NCBI GenBank assembly: GCA_963699105.1
Contig: CAVOTI010000001.1
Coordinates: forward strand, 1,480,354 to 1,544,353
Reading direction: 5' to 3'
From: Bog-756 sp963699105
GTDB taxonomy: Bacteria; Actinomycetota; Acidimicrobiia; Acidimicrobiales; RAAP-2
Length of the DNA: 64,000 nucleotides
The notes below the pieces were generated by a model, which saw only the letters and a list, made by a program, of their open reading frames with translations, ran no database searches and was not told the DNA's origin. The first letter of the stretch is position 1. Each line of letters begins with the position of its first letter. Both the position numbers and the translations under genes were made by a program. Shown one piece after another: positions 33,254 through 43,812 of this stretch.

Positions 33254-34525
33254 TCAGCGGTCGAGGACGACCGGGGCCCGATCGGTACCCTGATAGTTGG
33301 TCACGTGCTCGGCATAGTCGATGAACAGCGGCGCATCCGGATCGAACGGACGGCGGAGGCTGTCGAAGGCGATGCGCTTGTCGAAGTTGTCCAGTCGGAC
33401 CAGCGCCTCGGGATTGTCCAGCTCCCGGAAGTCGAGGCGGCCCCGGGCATTGTCGAGAGCCCGGCGACCACGCTCGGTGCGAACCAGCACGCTGCTCCAC
33501 CCGTCCATCGCCCCGACACTCCCGATCGAGAGGTCGGCGCTCCTGCCCAGGAAGTCAGCACACTCGTCGCATCCCTTGAGGGCGGCACCGTGGAAGTTCT
33601 TGATGGGCTCGTCCACCGCCACCTCGCCGTCCCGGTACTCGACGATCATGCGACCCCGGATCACGTCCACCTTGCTGACCCGTTCGAGATCGATGCCCCG
33701 CTCGGCGTGCAGCAGCTCCAGCATCAGTCCCTGGTAGTCGAAGCTCTTGGTGCACAGCAGGGCGATGGTCAGGACCACCGAGTCGACCCGGTGGGCGCCG
33801 GTAGGCCAGCGGCGGGCCTGCATGGCCCGGAGCCCCTGGATCTCACACGGGGTTCCCACCACCGCGATGCGCGGCTTGGCCGGCAGGTCGTACTTGGACA
33901 GGTCCAGTTCGGCCAGTGCCATGGTCTGGTTGTAGTAGCTGCCGGCGGCATCGACGATCTCCTTGGCCGTGGTGGCCAGGTAGGACACCCCTTTCCACGG
34001 CTCGTCGGGGTCGTCACTGGGTCGGGTCACTACCGCCCCGTCGATCTCCCCACCGGCCAAGGCGGCAACCAGGAGGGCGGTGACCACCCCTCCGTCCTGG
34101 ACGGAGTCGGACCGTGCCCCGGCTCGCACCGAATAGGAGTCCATCACCGCCCCCAGGCCGTCGCCGGGTGGCCCGCCGGTGATCTTCCAGTAGGTGTCAG
34201 AGGAGTCGGCCCTGACGATGGCACCGTCTCCGTCGCCCCCGACGTCGGAACCCACCGTGGACGGCGGCCACAGTGCCTCGTAGCGGAGGCCGCCCCGGGG
34301 ACAGAAGTCCCAGCACAAGGAGCACCCCGTGCACATCTTGACCAGTTCGGGCAGGTCGGTGTCCTCGTCGACCCCGATCGAGTTCGACGGGCACGCCGCC
34401 ACACAGGTCCCGCACTGGATGCACCGTCCGGCGTCGATGACCCCGGCCTGGAGCTCCCAGAACCACGTCTTGCCCGGCGGCTCGGCGATGCCGTTCATCT
34501 CGTCTCGGATGCGGTAGGCCTTCAT
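33254..34525 (-). CDS. FrhB/FdhB-like iron-sulfur flavoprotein (coenzyme F420 hydrogenase/dehydrogenase beta family)
   Basis: 423 residues. Two [4Fe-4S] motifs in the N-terminus: CIQCGTCVAACP and CTGCSLCWDFCP. Then FrhB N- and C-terminal domains (SDSVQDGGVVTALLVAALAG, AVVGTPCEIQGLRAMQ, FHGAALKGCDECADFLGRSA). This family uses FAD to pass electrons between F420H2 (or ferredoxin) and a partner. Its ATG overlaps the TGA of the upstream sulfite reductase (ATGA), so the two are translated together. It is therefore a strong candidate electron donor for sulfite reduction. Confidence 0.88.
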   Translation of the reverse strand: MKAYRIRDEMNGIAEPPGKTWFWELQAGVIDAGRCIQCGTCVAACPSNSIGVDEDTDLPELVKMCTGCSLCWDFCPRGGLRYEALWPPSTVGSDVGGDGDGAIVRADSSDTYWKITGGPPGDGLGAVMDSYSVRAGARSDSVQDGGVVTALLVAALAGGEIDGAVVTRPSDDPDEPWKGVSYLATTAKEIVDAAGSYYNQTMALAELDLSKYDLPAKPRIAVVGTPCEIQGLRAMQARRWPTGAHRVDSVVLTIALLCTKSFDYQGLMLELLHAERGIDLERVSKVDVIRGRMIVEYRDGEVAVDEPIKNFHGAALKGCDECADFLGRSADLSIGSVGAMDGWSSVLVRTERGRRALDNARGRLDFRELDNPEALVRLDNFDKRIAFDSLRRPFDPDAPLFIDYAEHVTNYQGTDRAPVVLDR

Positions 34526-36467
34526 CGGACGGGCCCCGGAGCTTTCGACTTGGCCTTGGTGGGGGTCGTCGTCTTCTTCGCCGCTGTCTTGGCGGTCGGA
34601 GCTGTCTTGGCGGCCGGAGCCTTCTTGGCGGCCGGAGCTGTCTTGGCGGCCGGCGCCTTCTTGGTGGCCGGGCCCTTGGCCGACGGGGTGCGGGCGGCGG
34701 CCAGGGTCACCGGCGTGCCGGTACCGTCCTCGGCCAGCGTGCGCCGGAGGTCGTCATTGGGGACCCGCCGCGCCCAGTTGAAGAAGGGCTCGTCCGCCCG
34801 GCGCTCCGTCTGGTAGCGACGGACGACGCGCAACAGGGCGTCGGGCACGTCGTTGACCGGTCGGGCGTGCTCGATCCAGTCGATGAAGCCGGGTTCGGAA
34901 CCGAGCGAGCCCGCCCATACCGATGTCGACCGCCTCGGACAGGTGGTTCCCCACATGGGCCACCTCACCCCGAAACCCGATATCGGCGATCTGAGGCTGG
35001 GCACAGCTGGCCGAGCAGCCGGAGAAGTGCATCCGGATCACCCCGGCGTCCTCCTTCGGCCCGGAGTGCTGCCCCGGCACCGGCACCGCCCCCACCGGCT
35101 CGCCGGCCAGTTGCTCGTCGAGGAAACGCGGCCCACTTGACCGCCCGCTCCTTGGTCTCCACGATGGCGTAGCGGCAGAACTCGGAGCCGGTGCAGGCGA
35201 CCACGCCGCGGGTGAACGGTCCCGGGTAGGGCGAGTACTTCTGCAGGAGGTCCTCGGTCAGCATGGTGTCGAGCCGGTCCTCGGGCACGCCGGTGAAGGT
35301 GATGTTCTGGTCGGTGCCGATGCGCACCGTGCCGTCGCCGTAGGTCTCGGCCAGGCGGGCGGCCTCGACCAGTTCGAGGCCGTTCATCCTGCCCACCGGG
35401 ACCGAGCACCCCACATAGACGAGGCCCGGCTCCTTTTGGGGATGGACGCCGACGTGGTCGCCCCGGTAGCGGCGGGTGAGGTTCTCGCCCGCCGGCACCA
35501 GCTCGAACCTGGCCCGGGCGGCCAACTCGGCCCGGAAACCTTCGGGACCGAGCTCCTGGACCAGGTAGCGCATGCGGGCCAGACCGCGGTTCTCACGGTT
35601 GCCGAGCTCCCCGAACAGCTGGGCGATGGCCCGGGTGACCTCGACGGCCTGGTCGGTGCGCACGAACACGTCGATGTCCGAGGCCATCCGCTCGCCGTCG
35701 GACAGGCCGCCGCCGGCCAGCAGGTTGAATCCCAGGGTGCCGTCGTCGGCCCGGGCCGGCCACAGGCCGATGTCGTTGATCTCGGCCTGGGCGCAGTCCT
35801 CCACGCACCCGGTCACCGACATCTTGAACTTGCGGGGCAGGTTGGCGTACTCGCGGTTGCCGGTGAAGAAGTCCGAGACCGCTCGGGCCACGGGGAGGGC
35901 GTCGAAGGCCTCGTGGGCGTCGACCCCCGACACCGGGCAGCTCAGCACGTTGCGGGCCGAGTCACCGCAGGCCTGGACCGTGGTCAGCCCCACGGCGGCG
36001 AACCGCCGCCAGATCCGGGGGATGTCCTCGATGCGCAGCCAGTGGATCTGCACGGTCTGGCGGGTGGTCAAGTCGGCGTAGCGCGAGCCGAACACCCGGC
36101 TCTCGGTGCCGTCGGGACCCTCCCCGAAGGCATCGGCGGCCACACCGATCTCCCGGATCTGCGGGGAGGTGAGGAACCCGCCGGGGATCTTGACCCTCAT
36201 CATGAAGGCGTCGCCACCCTGCTTCTGCGGGTAGATGCCGGCCCACTTCAGCCGCTCGACCTCGCCGGGCACCTTGGCGATGCCCGCCGGGCCCTCCTTC
36301 GAGTAGGTGTCGATGATGGCGTCGGCGATCTCCAGCGGATGCCGTTCGAGCTTCCACTGCTCGATCTCGTTCAGCTCACCCTGGGTCCGGTAGGGGTTGA
36401 TGAAGGGCATCGGCCGGTCGGTGCCACGGATGTGGAGCCCGTAGAGCTCGTCCCGGTCTTTGGGCAT
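34522..36467 (-). CDS. siroheme sulfite/nitrite reductase (two frameshifts)
   Basis: About 648 residues when rejoined. Extra bases near 35137 (TTTCCTCGACG) and 34912 (GGGCTCGCTCGG) break it. N-terminal half: FMMRVKIPGGFLTSPQIREI, RQTVQIHWLRIEDIPRIW. Siroheme-[4Fe-4S] ligands are in the second half: C-x5-C in ACTGSEFCRYA and C-x3-C in SGCSASCAQPQIADIG. This is an assimilatory type like NirA/SirA, making sulfide from sulfite with 6 electrons. The C-terminus carries a Lys/Ala/Pro-rich tail of about 50 residues. ATG 36467 lies one base after the cysH stop. Confidence 0.92.
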
Positions 36468-36468
36468 G

Positions 36469-37159
36469 TCAGGCGTGCAATCCGCACTCAACCTTGTCCG
36501 AGTCGGCCCACCGCCCGGCACGGGGATCCTCGCCGATCGCCACCGGGCGGGTGGTGGGGGCGCACCCGATGGAGAGATAGCCCTGGGCCAACAGCGGGTG
36601 GGACGGGATGTCGTGGTCGGCCGCGTAGCCGGCGACGTCGGCCTCGGTCCAGGTGGCCAGCGGGTTGATCTTCACCATGCCCCAGTTCTCGTCGTAGGAG
36701 ACGATGGGAGCGTCCCGGCCGGGTGGGGGCGTCGACCCTCTTCAGCCCGGTCATCCAGGCGTCTTTGCCGGCCAGGGCCTGCTTCAGCGGGCGGACCTTG
36801 CGGAACTCGCAGCACTGGGCGCTGCCGCACGGCCAGTTCTCGGCCCCGGCCGCCGGTTGGGTGACCGTCAGGTTCAGGTCGTACCGGGACCGGATCGTCT
36901 CGACGTACTCGAGCGTCTCGGGGAAGTGGGAGCCGGTGTCGAGGAAGACCACCTCGACGGTGGGATCGACCTTGACGGCGATGTCGATGAGCACCGCGTC
37001 CTGGAACGAGGCGGCCATGGCCAGCTTCGATCCGAAGCGTTCGACGGCCCAGGCCACGATCAGGCCCGCCGGGGCCGTCTCGAAGGCGGCCGACTGCTCG
37101 TCGAGCTCCCTGCCCAACTTCACCAACTCGGACTCACTGGCCACGATGCTCACGTCCAC
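36469..37159 (-). CDS. cysH: APS/PAPS reductase CysH (one frameshift)
   Basis: About 230 residues. N-terminus KLAMAASFQDAVLIDIAVKV with FLDTGSHFPETLEYV; central CGSAQCCEFRKVRPL. After a 1-nt insertion near 36722 (CGGCCGGGAC) it continues DAPIVSYDENWGMVKINPLA, IGCAPTTRPVAIGEDPRAGR, and ends KVECGLHA. It reduces adenylylsulfate to sulfite. The double Cys and catalytic ECGLH are present. The expected fourth Fe-S Cys (usual GCAPCT) is Thr here. It is first in the cysH-sir-frhB unit. Confidence 0.9.
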
Positions 37160-37602
37160 GATCCTCTCTGTCCCCTCGCCCCGTGTCCCCGGGAGAGCCG
37201 ACTACGTCGACCAGTCCCGATCCCGGCTGGTCCCGTACCCGGCGCCCCGATGCCTACACTTCGTGTGAGGCACGATCTCCTCGGCGAGCTCCTCGTCATC
37301 CAGGTGACCGTGACCCGCCCGTACCCTTGGTCACCGGCCGGTCGGCGTCTTCGGCCACCCGTCCGGCTCCAACCTCGGGACACGATCCCGATCGCCTCGG
37401 GGTCAGTATACATGACTAATCAGATCAAGATTTAGAACAATCCCCATCGGAGAGGTGGGTCGGAGCTCCGGGAGTGCCGGCCGTGCGGCCGTGCCGGTCT
37501 GCCGGCCGCGTGGTCAGACGGGGTCCCCACCGACGACCGGCCCCCGGTCGCCGCCCACGGCGACCGCCAGGAGGCACCGTCCGCTCATGATGGACCTGCA
37601 GC
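37160..37602. other. intergenic region between divergent cysH and siroheme genes
   Basis: About 440 bp with no clear gene. It contains an AT-rich island at 37406-37446 (around TATACATGACTAATCAGATC), unusual in this GC-rich DNA and the likely promoter zone for one or both directions. Short open frames here lack supporting signals. Confidence 0.45.
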
Positions 37603-38240
37603 GTGACCGAGCCCCCGGGCGGTCCGCCCCCGACACGGTCGGCTCCCGGCTACCCGGTGGTCCTCGACCTGACCGGCCGGCACTGCCTGGTGGTGGGGGG
37701 CGGGCCGGTGGCCGCCCGCCGGGCCGAGGGACTCATCTCCTCCGGTGCCCGGGTGACGGTGGTGGCACCCCGCACGGTCGCCGCCATCGACGACAACAGC
37801 TTGCTCGAGGTGGTGCACCGGCCCTACCTGCGGGGAGAGGCAGCCCGGTTCCATCTGGTGTCACCGCCACCGGGGTTCCCGCCGTCGACCGGGCGGTGAT
37901 CGCCGACGCAGCCGCGTCGCCGGCGTGCTGGTGGCGAGCGCCGACCAGGCCAGCCCGGGGACCGTCCGGCTTCCCGCCGTCCACCGGGACGGGCCGGTGA
38001 CCGTGGCCGTGTCCACCGACGGGGCGAGCCCGGCGCTGGCCCGTTGGATCCGGGACCGGATCGCCGCCGCCATCCCCTCGCAGGTGGCCGTGGTGGCCGC
38101 TCTGTTGGACGAGGCCCGCCGCTGCCTGCGCCGTCGGCAGGTCGACCGAGTCGGTGGACTGGACCACGCTGCTCGACGACCAGATCGTCCCCCTGATGGA
38201 AGCGGCGCATCGAGGAGGCCGGGCTACTCGCCGGCTCTGA
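37603..38240 (+). CDS. precorrin-2 dehydrogenase/siroheme synthase N-terminal domain (three or more frameshifts)
   Basis: About 212 residues if joined. N-terminus YPVVLDLTGRHCLVVGGGPV, AARRAEGLISSGARVTVVAP, then VTATGVPAVDRAVIADA, VLVASADQASPGTVRLPAVH and TVAVSTDGASPALARWIRDR. This is the Met8p/CysG-N fold that oxidises precorrin-2 to sirohydrochlorin and may insert iron. Breaks occur near 37860 (missing G), near 37915, and at 38145 (GACCGAG for GACGAG). It would supply siroheme to the nearby sulfite reductase. Confidence 0.8.
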
Positions 38241-38451
38241 GGTTCGTGGCGGAGACCGGTCCGTGATCGGGTGCAGTTCGGGACCGGACTCGGACCGTGC
38301 TCGGGACCGCAGCTCGGACCGGTCTCCGAGCCGGGCCGGTCGACTCGGACTCGGCCGCTCGCACTCGCACTTCGCACCGGGGCTGCTCGGGCGATGTCCC
38401 GGCGATGCTCCCGGCGATGCTCCCGGCGATCTCGCGGCTACGATCGGTAAG

Positions 38452-39740
38452 GTGCAGGTGTGTCCCGACTCCGTGCTGACCCTCGACCAGATCGACCTGT
38501 CGGACCTCGAGTTCTGGGAGCGTCCCTGGACCGAGCGGGAGGGCGCCTTCCAGCTGCTGCGCCACCAGCGGCCACTGGCCTTCTTCGAGGAGCCCGACGC
38601 CACCGAGACCTCGCCGCTGGCGCCTCCCCCGGGACCGGGGTACCGGGCCGTGACCCGCCACGCCGACGTGGCCGAGATCAGCCGGCACCCCGAGATCTAC
38701 TGCTCGGGACAGGGCGCGGTCAGCATCCTCGATCTCCCGCCCGAGATGGTCGAGTACTTCGCCGGGATGATCTCCACCGACAACCCCCGCCACGCCCGGC
38801 TCCGCCGGATCGTGTCGGCCGCCTTCAACCCCCGCCGGATCAAGAGCATCGAGGAGAGCATCGAAGAGGTGGCCGACCGGGTGATCGAGCGGGCGGCCGG
38901 CCTCGGCGAGTGCGACTTCGTCCACCGAGATCGCCGCACCCTCTGCCCCTCGAGATCATCTGCGACATGATGGGCGTGCCGCCGTCCGAGTACGCCACGG
39001 TGTTCCGGTGCTCCAACGTCATCCTGAGCAACGGCGACCCCGAGTACATCCCCGAGGACGCCGATCCGGTGCTGGCCTTCATCAACGCCGGCCAGGAGCT
39101 CACCGACCTGATGAACGAGCTCGGCGCCTACCGGATCGACCACCCCGACCGACGACCTGACCACCGCCCTCGATCACCACCAACATCGACGGCGAGGCGC
39201 TGACCTCGGGCGAGCTGGCGTCGTTCTTCATCCTGCTGCTGACCGCGGGCAACGAGACCACCCGCAACGCCATCAGCCACGGCCTGCTGGCCCTCACCGA
39301 GCACCCCGACCAGCGGGCGCTGTGGCAGGCCGACCCGGCGGCCATGGCCGCCACCGGGGTGGACGAGATCGTCCGGTGGGCGTCGCCGGTCATCTGGATG
39401 CGCCGGACGGTGACCGAGGACACCGTGCTGTCCGGCCAGGAGCTGCACCCCGGGGACAAGGTGCTCCTGTTCTACAACTCGGCCAACCGCGACGAGGAGG
39501 TGTTCGAGGATCCCTACCGCTTCGACGTGCGACGCGACCCCAACCCCCACTTCGGGTTCGGTGCCGCCGGGCCGCACTTCTGCCTGGGGGCCCACCTGGC
39601 CCGGCGGGAGATCGACGTGATGATGCGCGAGCTGTTCGAGCGGCTGCCCGACATCGCGGCCGACCGGCGAGCCGGACCGGCTGCGGTCCAACTTCATCAA
39701 CGGCATCAAGCATCTGCCCTGTCGCTTCACGGCCGGTTGA
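38452..39740 (+). CDS. cytochrome P450 (several frameshifts)
   Basis: About 425 residues when rejoined. All P450 marks are present: WERPWTEREGAFQLLRHQRP, the I-helix FILLLTAGNETTRNAISHGL, E-x-x-R in VDEIVRWASPVIWMRRT, and the haem loop FGFGAAGPHFCLGAHLARRE with Cys ligand. It resembles actinobacterial P450s acting on sterols or lipids (CYP125/142-like; inference). Breaks lie at about 38934, 38948, 39150, 39172 and 39664; most are single-base insertions. Start GTG 38452 or 38458. Confidence 0.88.
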
Positions 39741-39756
39741 CGCCCGGCACCCCGGC

Positions 39757-40251
39757 TCAGGGCTTGGCCACCATGACAGTGGACGCCCGACCAGCATGCA
39801 GAAGGCCACCGCCGCCAGCGCCGCCACCGCCGGGCAGCCGGTCCGGACCGACGCGGTGGCGGCGCCGGCCGACACCGCCGACTGGAGCCGGCGTTCGGCC
39901 GGCCACAGCGCCATCTCGGCGCCCAGGGCCACCACGGCCCACAGCCCGAACCCCACCATGACCCAACCGTCGGAGAACGACCACTGGCCATGGCTCATGG
40001 CCACCAGGGCCACCCCGAAGACCGGCACCAGGAAGAGGATCCGACCGGCCCAGTTCACGCCGGGACGGTAGTAGCGCCGGATCGGCCTCGGATCCGGTGC
40101 CCGACCGGCTGAGGACCAGGGCGAAGCTGCCGGCGACCACCACGGCGCCCAACCCGACCAGGGCGCTGAGGACATGGGCCAGCAGCACGATGTCGTAGGC
40201 GGCAGTCCGGGAGTTGTCGGTGGCGACGGCCAGTTGGTGGAGGGCGGGCAT
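39757..40251 (-). CDS. four-helix membrane protein (DUF2269-like, frameshifted)
   Basis: About 165 residues, polytopic. Helix 1 YDIVLLAHVLSALVGLGAVV, then after a break near 40090 RYYRPGVNWAGRILFLVPVF, DGWVMVGFGLWAVVALGAEM and a last helix AVAALAAVAFCMLVG, with the family-like end MVAKP in the first frame. The combination resembles DUF2269-type integral membrane proteins. The function is unknown. It converges on the P450 gene, 16 nt apart. Confidence 0.6.
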   Translation of the reverse strand: MPALHQLAVATDNSRTAAYDIVLLAHVLSALVGLGAVVVAGSFALVLSRSGTGSEADPALLPSRRELGRSDPLPGAGLRGGPGGHEPWPVVVLRRLGHGGVRAVGRGGPGRRDGAVAGRTPAPVGGVGRRRHRVGPDRLPGGGGAGGGGLLHAGRASTVMVAKP

Positions 40252-40482
40252 CGGGGCGATTCTGACATCCACCGGTGGCACCGGGGCATCCGCGGTGCCC
40301 GGGGGCGGGCGGGGGTGATTGTCGGGCCGACAGGTGGCGGATGCCCGATTCGGGTCCCGATATTGCTACGTTTGACGGTAGGGATCTTGTCGGCCCGGCC
40401 CATCGATGACGGTGGCGAGCGTCGAAGAGCGATTCGAATCGAGGTGGCGACCAACGTGCTTGTTCAGAACCGACGGCCAGAC

Positions 40483-41503
40483 ATGAGTGTCGCGCACTCT
40501 CTGATGAACCAGCTTCGACTTGACCCGCTGACCGGGCGCTGGGTGGTGGTGAGCACCGACCGGGCCACCCGTCCCCAGGCGTTCGCTCCCCGCATCGCCC
40601 CCATCCAGGCCGACACCACCCGACCCTGTCCCTTCTGTCCGGGCAACGAGGAGAACGTCTCCCCCACCCTCGAGACCCGGGACCCGAGGGCAACTGGCTG
40701 GTCCGGGTGGTCCCCAACCTCTATCCGGCCTTCGAGGGCGACGCGCCGTTCGTGGTCACCAACCGGGGCCCGGTCTTCACCCAGGCCTCGGCGGGCGGCA
40801 TCCACGAGGTCATCGTGCTGTCACCCGACCACCAGAACTCGTGGTCGATGCTGAGCGACGAGCAGACCACCCGGTCATGACCGCCATCAGCGACCGCATC
40901 GAGGAGCACTCGACCATCCCCGGCCTCCGCTACAGCCAGGCCATCGTCAACTCCGGCCGCGAGGCCGGGGCCTCCATCGAGCACCCCCACGGCCAGCTGC
41001 TCGGCATGTCCTTCGTCCCCCGCGAGCTGGTGGAGGAACAGGCCGGCTTCGCCCGCTTCGCCGGGCGCTGCCTGCTGTGCACCACCGTCGACGCCGAGGA
41101 GAACGTCGGCCACCGCGTGGTCTACGCCGACGAGCGGGTCCTGGTCATCTGCCCGTTCTGGAGCGGGGCCCCCTACGAGATGCTGGTCATCCCCCGGGCC
41201 CACGGCCCCCATCTCCACCACAGCCCGCCCGACCGACCTGGTGGCCGTGGGCAAGGCCCTGCGAGGCGGTCCTGGGCAGCCTCCGCGAGCGTGGTGGGCG
41301 ACGTCGCCTACAACCTGGTCTTCCACTCGGCTCCCTACCGGGCCCCCGAGCCGTACCACTGGCACGTCCACGTTGTGCCCAAACTGACCACCGTGGCCGG
41401 ATTCGAGCTGGGCACCGGCGTCCTCATCAACATCGTGAACCCCGAGGAGGCCGCCATCGAACTGGCCGTTCGGGTTCCGGTGTCCCGGGCCCGAGCCGGC
41501 TGA
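40483..41503 (+). CDS. galT: galactose-1-phosphate uridylyltransferase (several frameshifts)
   Basis: About 335 residues. LRLDPLTGRWVVVSTDRATR and PCPFCPGNEE at the N-terminus (zinc-binding CPFC), ASIEHPHGQLLGMSFVPREL in the middle, and the active-site HWHVHVVPKL near the end. A histidine-triad superfamily enzyme that moves UMP between UDP-glucose and galactose-1-phosphate. Breaks at about 40682, 40874, 41230 (GACCGAC) and 41268. ATG 40483 or 40504 could start it. Confidence 0.88.
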
Positions 41504-41601
41504 GCCGGCTGACCGCGGGCGGCCGGCTCGAGCCGGTCGGCTTCGAGCCGGTCGGCGTCGTCGGCGTGAGCGGTCGGCGTCGGGCCGACCACCGGTCGGC
41601 C

Positions 41602-43509
41602 TCAGGCCAGGGCGAGGTAGTCGAGATTGACCCCTCCCTGATCCGGAGCGTCTCGACACTGCACACCACGAGGTTGGTACCGGCCGCCATGGTCAGCGTG
41701 ACCGGCACGGTCTGCCAGGAGGTCCAGGCCGGCGTGCTCGGCCACCTCGAGCGTGGCCGTGCCGTGGACGGTCGCCGGTCGCCGGGTCGAGCGCCCGGAC
41801 GGTCAGCCTCGACGGGCTGCCGGTGGAGTTGGCCACGTGGCACAGGAGCCGGCGGCGGCCGGCGCTGGGCACCGAGACGGCCACGGCCACACTGCTCCCC
41901 TCGGTGTCGAGGCCGGTGACGTAGCCCGTGCCCGAGTGGCCGGCGAAGGTGTTCTCGAACCGGGCCGATCCGGCCCAGGCCCCGACCTCGGCCTGAAAAT
42001 GGGCGGGACCCTCCGGGCACCACCGACAACAGGACCGAGGCGTGGGGCGCCAGGGCCACCTGGTAGCTGGTCATCGACCCCAGGTCCTGGTGGGCCCAGA
42101 GGTCGCGGACCGCCGCCGGACCGGTCGAAGCCGAGGACGGAGGCGAAGTCGATCGACTGGGTCTGGGGGCCCGGGCCGTCCTGCCGGTTGAACAGGGCCA
42201 CCGCCCAGCTGCCGTCGGGCAGCTGGCCGATCCAGCGTTCGGGGTCCCGGCTCGAGGGGTCGTACTCGAATCCGTGGCTGTTGTTGAAGACCGGCTTGCC
42301 GACCAGTCCCGGCGCTCCGCAGGGCCAGCACCTCGGGGTTCTGGTAGAAGGGGCGTTGGTCCCGATGGTGTCGTACTGGTCGGTGATGGCGATGGGCGCT
42401 CCGGCCATGGTGAAGAGGTTGATGGCGCTCTGACGTTCGCCGTCGTCGGCGAACGAGGCTGCATGATCAACGGGTCGCCGTCGAGGATCAACTGGCCCCG
42501 GCCGGAGATGTCGGAGAAGCCGGTGAACCCGAGGAACGGGTTGTTCCACTGGGACCACTCGGGCTGCCAGGTCTGGCGGCCCCCGCTCAGGTCGTACCAG
42601 GTACCGAAGCTGACGTCGTTGTCGATCCGGACCAGGTCGCCGAACTGACGTTCCCCGGACCCGTGGTCGAACAGGTTGGGCATCACCAGGCTCAGCTGCA
42701 TGTCGCCGGCCGCCTCCCGCATCCACTCGAGCGCCTGCAGATACGAGTCCCGGCCGTGGGCCACCCCGACCGTGCCCTCGCTCTGGTCGAATCCCACCTC
42801 GTACCAGGCCAGGAAGTCGATCCGGAGGAACACGGCCCCGAGTCGGCGGAAGTGCGTCGACATAGCCCTTCACGTACTCCTCGGCCCCGTCGCGGGTGGT
42901 GTCCACCCACTGCAGCAGCCCGCCTCCGTCGAAGAAGTCGCCGGGGTTGACGATGTCGGCCACCTTGACGTCGGGTCGGCCGACGACGGTCACCGACGGG
43001 TCGGTGACCGCCGAGAGGGTGGCCCACAACGGGTTGTAGTAGACGCCGAGCTCGAGGCCCTTGCTCCTTCAGGTACCTGGCCCACCAGGCCCAGTCGTGC
43101 TCCCAGTCGTCGGCCTGGCTCACGATGTAGCCGTGCGGTGTGATCCGTTGGGTGTCGTCGATCCAGCCGTCGGTGCACACCATCGTGTAGCCGAAGTCAC
43201 CGAAGGTCGCCGCCACCCAGTCGACGTTGGTCTTCCACACGTCCTCGGGTATGAGGGTGTTGGTGGTGTACTCGTAGCCGTAGGTGCTCCAGTAGAGGGG
43301 CCCGGCTCCGCCCGGCCGGAAGGCCGATGTGGTCGCCGGGGCCGGCCCGTCCCGGCCCGGCGGCGGCCGCCCGGGCTTCCCGTGGGGAGGCCGCCTCCGC
43401 TACCCGCCGCGAGGCCGCCCCGGCGGCACGGGCACCGATCTGACGACCCGGCCAGGCCGGCGAGCACGGCTCCCCCGCCGCCCTTCAGCACGTCGCGTCG
43501 CGTCGGCAC
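41602..43509 (-). CDS. secreted (Tat) glycoside hydrolase, alpha-galactosidase-like (several frameshifts)
   Basis: About 630 residues if joined. Twin-arginine signal at the start: MPTRRDVLKGGGGAVLAGLA. Catalytic barrel: GDFGYTMVCTDGWIDDTQRI, LELGVYYNPLWATLS, VFLRIDFLAWYEVGFD with a likely nucleophile Asp. C-terminal beta-domain and a CBM35/NPCBM-like end (TVHGTATLEVAEHAG, VNLDYLALA). The TIM-barrel pattern is like GH27/GH36 relatives acting on alpha-galactosides, but the family is not certain. Next to galT, it may feed galactose into the Leloir path (inference). Confidence 0.65.
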
Positions 43510-43812
43510 CCGATCACAGCCCTTCGTCTCGAACCGAGAGAATCACTGTAGCCAAGGCGCCTGACCACAGCCCCGGTCCATGCACCGGGTGCCGCCCGGG
43601 CCTCGGTTCACGAGCGCCATCGAGTGCGCTCCTGACGGTTCCGGAAGCTCGAAAATATGCCGGATCTTGCACCTCCACGGACGGGGGTCCACTGCTACCG
43701 TGACCAACGATGGCTGACAGCGACTCGGTCACGGACGGGACTCGAACCGGCCCGTCACCGTCGTCGGCACTCGTTGTCGAACGAGGATCGACTTCGGGCT
43801 CTGGGTGAGCGC

